A DNA stretch of 46,323 nucleotides from Abditibacteriaceae bacterium (GTDB lineage Bacteria > Armatimonadota > Abditibacteriia > Abditibacteriales > Abditibacteriaceae), in assembly GCA_019239895.1 (NCBI GenBank), contig JAFAZH010000011.1, positions 1 to 46,323 on the forward strand, read 5' to 3'. The translations under genes and the position numbers were made by a program. This document shows, one piece after another, positions 24,901-30,852 of the stretch (position 1 is its first letter; each line of letters begins with the position of its first letter). Under the pieces are notes generated by a model. That model worked only from the letters and a program-made list of their open reading frames with translations. It had not been told where the DNA came from and did not search any database.

Positions 24901-25974
24901 ACGCAGGAAGTTACAACCAACTTAAATTTCACACCGGGCTTGCATCCCGTCACCGTCTTCGACGTGCAGACAGGCCAGCCAATGGCGATCAGTAAAAATG
25001 GTTCCGCCTCGTGGTTGGATGGCATCGTCTTGCAGGCATTGCAAACGCGTGTCTTGCTCACGCCGCGCCACACGCTGGCAAATGCCCCTCTCGACTGGTG
25101 GCATCTGCAAAGCAACTGGTGGCGCGGCACGATGCCACCGGCTCCCCACAGGTTGCCATTACCACCGCATAAAATCTCACTTGATCTCAGCGAGGACTGG
25201 GCTTTTATGTCGCTGGATGCGGCTACGGAGGTTAGCACCTTAACGAGGCTGGATGCGCGCAGCCCCGGCGCGGAGCAGATGCGTCTGGGCGTCTGGAGCA
25301 TAATGCATCCTGAAACTAAGCACGCGCTATTCCGCAAAACATTCACTGTCCCCCAGGGGTGGCGCGATGGGCGTATCGGCGTGTGGGTGCAGAGCTTTTT
25401 TAGCACGACTTTTGTCGATAAAGGGCGCATCTTTCTGGACGGCGTCATGGTTAAGGATTGGAGCGCGGATGGCTTAGCGGGCACCGCCTTCCCGGACGTG
25501 CTCAAGCCAGGCACCCGCCATGTGCTGGGAGTCGAGGTGCAGGGCACAGGCACGTTGAGCGGGTCGCGCGGCGCGTGTTGGCTGGCTTACCTGCCGCACC
25601 CGCAGGCCACCCTGGACTTAGGTGGCGAATGGATACCCAGCCAGGATGGGTTACACGACGATGCGACCATTCACCTGCCGGGCCATTGGAACGCTTTGAT
25701 GGCGCGGTGCACTGTGGCTGTAGATGCCAGGTTCAAACGGTTGAATGCGGTCTTGAATGCTGAAACTCAAGGCAACATTGTGGGCGTGATTATCAATGGT
25801 CATCTGGTGCGTCGTCATCATCACATGATAGGCAGCGTCTGGAGTCTTAACCTGACGCCGTGGATTCGCTTTGGCGCGAAAAATCAATTTGAGTTGGTCG
25901 CCTGGGGTGGCGTGAGTCAAGGCAGCGTTCAGTCTGTTAGACTCGATTTTTATGATCCCCATGTGTATCCATAA
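21913..25974 (+). CDS. very large secreted GH42-like beta-galactosidase-type hydrolase
   Basis: A 1353-residue protein. Residues of about 170-400 resemble the first half of a GH42 barrel: VVSWLEPHGE with acid/base candidate E340, then RYLQAKYKTLAAVNARW, typical of GH42. From about 408 to 570 a GH2-type sugar-binding sandwich is inserted (FKADFDDSSWPLV, VYRRAFEVP). The barrel resumes at about 580 (RRGLEMIRQVDPNRPITL), with nucleophile candidate E668 in FSLEPGSPAPD and then a trimerisation-like domain (VLYSNR; KVIVDTNTSIMDEALV). Two further sandwiches lie at about 1090-1340. Starts at 21913, 21955 and 21982 are all in frame; the third would place MTPLARLLFLVLW directly as the signal peptide. 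A beta-galactosidase-like role is likely, but the catalytic residues are only inferred. Confidence 0.7.
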   Translation: MLTVYSPPFYSRRRMLKALNKRFMTPLARLLFLVLWVLKAGTFATAGPAPLQLPPVALRGYGKVAGDFSRLRLASGAASVLQLRCADVAHARLLHAKYLSDLSLLPGVAKGTLNIGKNRIAIQAVTGQGSIAALRAAGTVFILTAPTQADLRRLIASGFNGKKVVPAAVVSQPETTVPMYLDRWDKFGFRFYYRPWELPKGATDQTYDVTQEFDFARQQDRSGLVFWDDQYATDTAEGLMNYVWWDWAAQAARQKHLPVAINDSGGAGSATTWLLNRYRNETQQKMPGYVGGFYRVASADLGGQGVVSWNAQAAEDVQLGLLQSSIRRFAPVPNVVSWLEPHGETKHGPHDIFLEYGPVADANYRRYLQAKYKTLAAVNARWFGGARGLQSWDAVRVPELATFLGWGPQAIDLTGQWRVAYEKAAGDKDFTADDLRHYENTIVPTEPAPEAWFKADFDDSSWPLVTAPGDDHTMYLPKRPAVYRRAFEVPTAWQKAHPRAWLYEWDLNSGTNDIVRAVFNGTEVGRSSVRFVTPHWSAFEVTAQLRAGTNQLALRLPKGFLSYRVYLSPEPPRQYPNLGAALNAQWVDFADFTSWSRVQLIRRGLEMIRQVDPNRPITLMHPDDYADAIKMLAEDYGAEFHNTGYMAAFYADYGPLLMQGSNLPFSLEPGSPAPDLPTFKKMMGLYLSEGVQSVDYFIHIGDVFWNAEIRRYFEANQNVLHLFGKFHAPKAETAVLYSNRIQNLTGYPWGNDPNVNLQSGYWKWNIGAHLRERYPYDGITEADFARGHASGYKVIVDTNTSIMDEALVRQIEQWVRAGGTFITFAQTGRHTPTQRDAWPISRLTGYHVTHLDALDANGNVVASRKLKVVRGQSIVSEDWNGVEANGLSLQKRVPECHDLLQWEDGSTALGYRPLGRGYIVQVGCKFTGSGIFDRIEPGGNNAQVQLLTKLYSQLLDWRKIQQLPGQLAPSNEAILMRHWVSNNGLYDVWTLWNQNATQEVTTNLNFTPGLHPVTVFDVQTGQPMAISKNGSASWLDGIVLQALQTRVLLTPRHTLANAPLDWWHLQSNWWRGTMPPAPHRLPLPPHKISLDLSEDWAFMSLDAATEVSTLTRLDARSPGAEQMRLGVWSIMHPETKHALFRKTFTVPQGWRDGRIGVWVQSFFSTTFVDKGRIFLDGVMVKDWSADGLAGTAFPDVLKPGTRHVLGVEVQGTGTLSGSRGACWLAYLPHPQATLDLGGEWIPSQDGLHDDATIHLPGHWNALMARCTVAVDARFKRLNAVLNAETQGNIVGVIINGHLVRRHHHMIGSVWSLNLTPWIRFGAKNQFELVAWGGVSQGSVQSVRLDFYDPHVYP

Positions 25975-26049
25975 ACCCGCACCCACACTTGCTAACGATG
26001 CGCATGAACTTAATACGCCTAATAGAAAACGGGCAGAAAGGCATAGACG

Positions 26050-26805
26050 ATGACATCTCAGTCATTTTCCTGGCCGTCAGGGAAAACGGCGGCCATCAGT
26101 TTGTCGCTCGATGATGCGCGGTCTTCGCAACTCGAACACGGCCTGCCGCTGCTCAATCAGTATGGGGTCAAAGCAACCTTTTACGTTAATATCGGCCCCT
26201 TAGAAAAGCGGGCGGATGATTGGCGGGGGGCTGTTCAGCAGGGCCACGAGATTGGCAATCATACGTTGCACCATCCATGCAGCGGCAACTTCCGGTTTTC
26301 GCGTTCCAGGGCGCTGGAGGACTACTCCCTGGAGCGCATGGAGGACGAGTTGCTGGGGGCTAATCAGGCGATTGAAAATCTGGTGGGCGTGCGGCCAACC
26401 ACCTTTGCCTATCCCTGTGGTCAAAAGTTCGTGGGGCGTGGCGAAAACGTAAAAAGTTATGTGCCCCTGGTGGCGCGCAACTTTATCGTTGGGCGTGGCT
26501 TTCGTGAGGAAGCGCCCAACGATCCCACCTTCTGTGACCTGGCGCAGGCTTGTGGTGTGGATACCGATGAGCTAACGTGGGAGGCACTTAAAGTCTGGAT
26601 TGAGCGGGCTGTAGAGAGCGGCGGCTGGCTGATCCTGGCGGGGCATGATGTCGGCGCTGCCGCTCGCCAGACCGTGCGCGAGGATACGTTGGAGGCGCTG
26701 TGCCGCCATGTCATTGATCCGGCCCACGGCCTGTGGCTCGATACCGTGGCGACGATTGGCACCTACATCCGCAATCAAAATGATGGGCACAATGACTTGC
26801 TGTAG
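26050..26805 (+). CDS. polysaccharide deacetylase (NodB homology, CE4)
   Basis: A 251-residue protein with the carbohydrate esterase 4 fold. Motif 1 is SLDDARSS (D21-D22), motif 2 is GHEIGNHTLHHPCSG with the metal-binding H71-x3-H75, and the usual KATFYVN strand lies between them. Motif 3 (TFAYPCGQ) and a late ILAGHDVGA, which supplies the final His, are also present. Such metal-dependent enzymes remove N- or O-acetyl groups from chitin-like, peptidoglycan or xylan substrates. No signal peptide is visible, so it may work in the cytoplasm or on imported material. It starts 75 bp after the GH42-like gene, and a DegT-type aminotransferase follows 38 bp later, so the pair is probably co-transcribed. 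Confidence 0.85.
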   Translation: MTSQSFSWPSGKTAAISLSLDDARSSQLEHGLPLLNQYGVKATFYVNIGPLEKRADDWRGAVQQGHEIGNHTLHHPCSGNFRFSRSRALEDYSLERMEDELLGANQAIENLVGVRPTTFAYPCGQKFVGRGENVKSYVPLVARNFIVGRGFREEAPNDPTFCDLAQACGVDTDELTWEALKVWIERAVESGGWLILAGHDVGAAARQTVREDTLEALCRHVIDPAHGLWLDTVATIGTYIRNQNDGHNDLL

Positions 26806-26843
26806 TCGGAGTCGTGTATCGCTAAGAGATATGAGGTGTTGCT

Positions 26844-28028
26844 ATGTATCGAATGGGTGAAGAAGAAGTGCAGGCCGTGCGTAAAGTGATTGAATCGGGC
26901 CAGTTGTTCCGCTACTGGAGCGAAGAAAGCGAGGCTGCGCAGTTCGAGCGCGAGTGGGCCGCTAAGATCGGGACGCGCGACGCCATCTTAATGACGAGCG
27001 GCACTGCCGCTCTGATCTGCGGGTTGGTTGGCCTCGGCGTTGGCCCCGGCGATGAGGTCATCATTCCCAGCTATACCTTTATCGCTACCGCTCTGGCTCC
27101 CCTTGCGGCCGGTGCCATTCCCATTATTGCTGATATTGATGAGTCGCTGACCATTGATCCGCGCGACCTGGAAGCGAAAATTACGCCACGCACCAGGGCT
27201 ATCATTCCAGTCCACATGAATGGCCTGCCCTGTGCGATGGACGAAGTGATGGCTATCGCGCACGCCCATAAGTTAAGCGTGCTGGAAGACGCTTGCCAGG
27301 CCGATGGCGGCTCTTATGGGGGAAAGCGGCTCGGCTCCATTGGCGATGCGGGTGCGTTTTCCTTCAACTACTTCAAGATTATCTCGTGCGGCGAAGGCGG
27401 GGCTTTAGTGACCAACGATGCCCAGGTGCATGAGCGGGCGCTCATTCAGCACGACGGCGGCTGTGGCTTTTTCCGTGATCTATCCGAGTTGCAGACGCCA
27501 CTCTTCGCGGGTTGGAACTTTCGTGGCAATGAGATTTTAGCTTCTATTCTGCGCGTGCAAGTGCAGCGTCTGGATGACATTCTGGGGGCCTTGCGTGCGG
27601 AGAAGCGATTACTGAGGGAAGAGTTGGCCGATGAAACGGCTTTCGCTTTCAATCCTGTTAACGACCACGAAGGTGATTGCGCTACAGCTCTGGGCCTCTT
27701 GTTCGAGAGCGAGAGTGGGGCACGCGCCTTTTTGCACGCGGTTAATAGCGAAGGCACAGTGGCTAACACCCCCCGTGACAGTGGCCGCCATATCTTCGCT
27801 AATTGGGAAGCGATTCTCGAACAACGGGGCGCACATCATCCCGACCTCAATCCATACAGGGCAGTAGCCGAGTCGTTTTCCTATCCCGCTGATATGTGTC
27901 CTAACACGCTAACTATTCTCGGACGCACCGTGGCCATTCCGACCAGCATTAAACGCTCACGGGAGGAAACTCTATCCCTGGCCGCTCGTGTCAAGCAGGC
28001 TGCGGCCAACTGTGTCGCCGTCGCCTGA
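26844..28028 (+). CDS. DegT/DnrJ/EryC1/StrS-family PLP aminotransferase
   Basis: A 394-residue cytoplasmic fold-type I PLP enzyme of the sugar aminotransferase family. Signatures: MTSGTAALICGLVGLGVGPG, DEVIIPSYTFIATA, IIPVHMNGLPC, LEDACQADGG and FSFNYFKIISCGEGG, in which K178 should carry the PLP. AGGTG lies before the ATG. The family converts keto-sugars to amino-sugars, usually for surface polysaccharides or antibiotics, while some members are dehydratases or act on cyclitols. Here it follows a NodB-type deacetylase, which suggests joint handling of amino sugars, but no other nucleotide-sugar genes are near. The substrate is unknown. Confidence 0.85.
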   Translation: MYRMGEEEVQAVRKVIESGQLFRYWSEESEAAQFEREWAAKIGTRDAILMTSGTAALICGLVGLGVGPGDEVIIPSYTFIATALAPLAAGAIPIIADIDESLTIDPRDLEAKITPRTRAIIPVHMNGLPCAMDEVMAIAHAHKLSVLEDACQADGGSYGGKRLGSIGDAGAFSFNYFKIISCGEGGALVTNDAQVHERALIQHDGGCGFFRDLSELQTPLFAGWNFRGNEILASILRVQVQRLDDILGALRAEKRLLREELADETAFAFNPVNDHEGDCATALGLLFESESGARAFLHAVNSEGTVANTPRDSGRHIFANWEAILEQRGAHHPDLNPYRAVAESFSYPADMCPNTLTILGRTVAIPTSIKRSREETLSLAARVKQAAANCVAVA

Positions 28029-28085
28029 TGAGATTCAGGCTTTTCTCCTGATGAAGTAATTAAATCGCTTCGAGAATGATAATTC

Positions 28086-28236
28086 AATCAGGACTGACGC
28101 AGACCCGCCCGTAAAAGAGCGGGCTGAACTGAACGGGAAGCCCCCTGAACGGGGCTAAGGAGTGGCTCCAGCCCGGTTCACCGGACTTTTGGGACTCAGC
28201 CCACTGCTTGAGCGGCGGGTGTGCGTCAGTCCTGTC
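28086..28236. mobile_element. 151-bp MITE-like element flanked by 11-bp direct repeats
   Basis: Arms of 21 bp (28089-28109 and 28214-28234) pair with one mismatch (CAGGACTGACGCA/TGCGTCAGTCCTG plus CCCGCC/GGCGGG). The direct repeat AATGATAATTC occurs just outside on both sides (28075-28085 and 28237-28247), as a target-site duplication would. The interior holds further hairpins (GCCCG/CGGGC, AGCCCC/GGGGCT, CCGG/CCGG). No transposase is encoded. An 11-bp duplication fits mobilisation by IS4-type enzymes. The dense internal folding also recalls the structured ends of IS200/IS605 elements, which make no duplication. Confidence 0.65.
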
Positions 28237-28248
28237 AATGATAATTCT

Positions 28249-30507
28249 ATGCGACAGTTTAAGTATCTCGCTTTATCTATCATAGGCATCATGATGTGGG
28301 GCAACATAGCACAGGCGGCTAACGCAGCGGATGACACAAACATGAATTCAATGGCCCCCCCCTGGGAAGTAGTCACGCCTGAAAGCCAGGGGATGGACGC
28401 CAGCAAAATGGCGTCGCTGTGGCGCGATTTGCAGGCCCACCAAACGACCGCATTGCTGGTGCTGCGCAACGACAAGGTGGTCTTCGAGCAGTATGCTGAT
28501 GGCTATACGCGTACCAAGCCCCACGGCACGGCTTCGCTGGCCAAGGCATTGGTGGGCGGCGTCTCCCTCATGGTGGCAATGAACGACGGACGCATCAAAC
28601 CAGATGATCTGGCGAGTCGCTATGTGCCACAATGGGCCGACGAGCCACGCAAGCGAGATATTACTATCCGCCAACTCGCCACCCATACATCCGGTCTGGA
28701 AGATGCAGAAGCGCCAGCAGAACCGCCCGCCGAAGATGTGCCCCATGCCCAGCTCACGGGCTGGAAAGGTGATTTCTGGAAGTATCTGGCTCCTCCCAGA
28801 GACCCCTTCACCCTCGCCAGAGACATCGTGCCAGTGTTAGATACTCCCGGCACTAAAGAGCGTTATAGCAATCCGGGCATGGCGATGTTGAGCTATTGCA
28901 TCACCAGTAGTTTGAAGGGTGCGCCCGATACGGACTTACGCTCTTTGTTGAAGCATCGCATCATGGAGCCGCTTGGCGTGCCAGCGAGCGAATGGGCCTG
29001 TGGCTATGGTATTTCGACCAAGCTGGAGGACAAGTCGCTGGTTGCGCCCTGGGGCGGCGGCAACTACAGTGCGCAGGCGGTTGCCTGCATCGGGCAGTTA
29101 ATGCTGCACAAGGGGATGTGGCGGGGCCGCCAATTGCTGGCACCGGCGATAGTCGAGGCCGCCACCAGTTACGCGGGAATGCCGAACCATGCTGGTCTGG
29201 GTTGGTGGGTCAATCATAACCCGGACGGCAGCCGCTTCTGGAAATCTGCGCCCGCCGATGCCTTCTGGGGATCGGGAGCAGGGCATCAATTTCTGCTGGT
29301 AGTTCCCAGTGAGCATCTGGTCGTGGTACGCAGTGGAAATATGCTGGAGCCAGGAGATCATAGCCACCGCCTGGAGCAGCACATTGTTAACCCGCTCATG
29401 CAGGCATTGATTCCTGCATCAACATCTGTCAAGCCTGGTGCCACGCAGGGAACGTCGCCAGCAGGCAGCCAGACTAAGGTATCAGCAGGTAACCAGACTA
29501 TGCCAATAGCAAACAGCTTGATCGCGCCTTACCCGCCCAGTCCCATTATTCGGCGTGTGGTTTGGGCACCCCCGGACACCATTATGCGCTGGGCCGCTGA
29601 CAGCGATAACTGGCCTTTAACCTGGGGCGATGACGATAATCTTTATACCGCCTATGGGGATGGGCCAGGCTTCGACCCCACAGCAGAACGCTTGAGTCTG
29701 GGTCTGGCCCGCGTCAGTGGCCAGCCACCCAACTTAACGGGTTCCAATCTGCCTGTCATCACCGGAGCTACGCCGGGCAGTGGCGCACGCGGTCAGAAAG
29801 CCAGTGGGGTGCTAATGGTGCGAGGCGTGCTTTACCTCCTGGCGCGTAACTCCGGGAACTCCCAACTCGCCTGGTCTAAGGATCATGGACTATCCTGGAC
29901 GTGGTGTGATTGGAAATTCACCACCAGTTTCGGCTGTCCTACTTTTCTGAACTATGGACGAAACTACGCAGGGGCCTGGGATCATTATGTTTATTTATAT
30001 TCGCCTGACACCGATAGCGCCTACACCCCCGCCGATTCGATGGTGCTGGCGCGCGTACCTCAAGACCGCATGACCCAGCGTGCGGCCTATGAGTTCTTCC
30101 AGAGACTCAACGCCCAGGGTCAGCCCATCTGGACTCAGGACATCCAGGGTAGGGGTGCTGTCTTCTCCTATCCGGGCCACTGCCTGCGCTCGCAGATCAC
30201 CTACAATGCTGCCCTCCAGCGTTATCTCTGGTGGCAACAGCTACCCAACCTGGACGGGGCAAAAGAGCACAAAGACCTGGTGGACACGCGCTACCAGGGC
30301 GGCTTTGGTGTCTATGACGCGCCGACTCCCTGGGGGCCTTGGACAACAGCTTATTTTACCTCGCAGTGGGATGTCGGCCCTGGCGAAAGCGCCAGTTTTC
30401 CGACGAAGTGGATGAGCGCCGATGGCAAAACTATGTCCCTGGTGTTTTCCGGCAATGATAGCTTCTCCGTGCGTAAGGCAACGATAGAACTTTCTAACGT
30501 AAGGTAG
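28249..30507 (+). CDS. serine hydrolase (beta-lactamase family) fused to a DUF4185-like domain
   Basis: Exported two-domain protein of about 752 residues. The signal peptide is about MRQFKYLALSIIG to AANA. The first domain (about 35-390) is a class-C-beta-lactamase-like serine hydrolase with S96-L-A-K99 (SxxK) and Y206-S-N208. A Thr/Ser/Gln-rich linker follows (about 395-425). The second domain (about 430-750), with WPLTWGDDDNLYTAYGDG and LAWSKDHGLSWTW, resembles the propeller-like DUF4185 domain, which is often linked to glycan-acting enzymes. In-frame GTG (28162, 28219) and TTG (28189) starts lie within the inserted palindromic element; ATG 28249 gives the cleanest signal peptide but has no RBS. 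The insertion may therefore have cut the gene from its own leader. Confidence 0.75.
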   Translation: MRQFKYLALSIIGIMMWGNIAQAANAADDTNMNSMAPPWEVVTPESQGMDASKMASLWRDLQAHQTTALLVLRNDKVVFEQYADGYTRTKPHGTASLAKALVGGVSLMVAMNDGRIKPDDLASRYVPQWADEPRKRDITIRQLATHTSGLEDAEAPAEPPAEDVPHAQLTGWKGDFWKYLAPPRDPFTLARDIVPVLDTPGTKERYSNPGMAMLSYCITSSLKGAPDTDLRSLLKHRIMEPLGVPASEWACGYGISTKLEDKSLVAPWGGGNYSAQAVACIGQLMLHKGMWRGRQLLAPAIVEAATSYAGMPNHAGLGWWVNHNPDGSRFWKSAPADAFWGSGAGHQFLLVVPSEHLVVVRSGNMLEPGDHSHRLEQHIVNPLMQALIPASTSVKPGATQGTSPAGSQTKVSAGNQTMPIANSLIAPYPPSPIIRRVVWAPPDTIMRWAADSDNWPLTWGDDDNLYTAYGDGPGFDPTAERLSLGLARVSGQPPNLTGSNLPVITGATPGSGARGQKASGVLMVRGVLYLLARNSGNSQLAWSKDHGLSWTWCDWKFTTSFGCPTFLNYGRNYAGAWDHYVYLYSPDTDSAYTPADSMVLARVPQDRMTQRAAYEFFQRLNAQGQPIWTQDIQGRGAVFSYPGHCLRSQITYNAALQRYLWWQQLPNLDGAKEHKDLVDTRYQGGFGVYDAPTPWGPWTTAYFTSQWDVGPGESASFPTKWMSADGKTMSLVFSGNDSFSVRKATIELSNVR

Positions 30508-30543
30508 AATCAGACAACAGAGGCATGGATAAAGGGAATTACG

Positions 30544-30825
30544 ATGAAGGCTATATGGCACAACACCATACTGGCAGAGAGTGATGAAACTATTGTCGTT
30601 GAAGGCAACCATTATTTTCCACGCCAGGCGATTCATACAGCATATTTTCAGCCGAGCAACACGCATACAACCTGCCCCTGGAAAGGTCAAGCCCACTACT
30701 ATCATGTGGTGGTGGATGGCAATGTAAACCAGGATGCCGCCTGGTTCTATCCAGAAACCAAGGACGCTGCCCGGCAGATTAGGGATTATGTAGCCTTCTG
30801 GAAAGGGGTTCAGGTTGTACCCTAA
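30544..30825 (+). CDS. DUF427-family small protein
   Basis: A 93-residue cytoplasmic protein matching the DUF427 pattern: MKAIWHNTILAESDETIVVE at the start, NHYFPRQAI, then THTTCPWKGQAHYYHVVVDG and AAWFYPETKDAA. These proteins have a compact beta-fold; their biochemical role is unsettled. The length is typical. The aminopeptidase gene begins within a few bases downstream, so the two may be co-transcribed, though no functional link is evident. Confidence 0.88.
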   Translation: MKAIWHNTILAESDETIVVEGNHYFPRQAIHTAYFQPSNTHTTCPWKGQAHYYHVVVDGNVNQDAAWFYPETKDAARQIRDYVAFWKGVQVVP

Positions 30826-30852
30826 GCTGTGTTACCTATACTCTCTGATACC

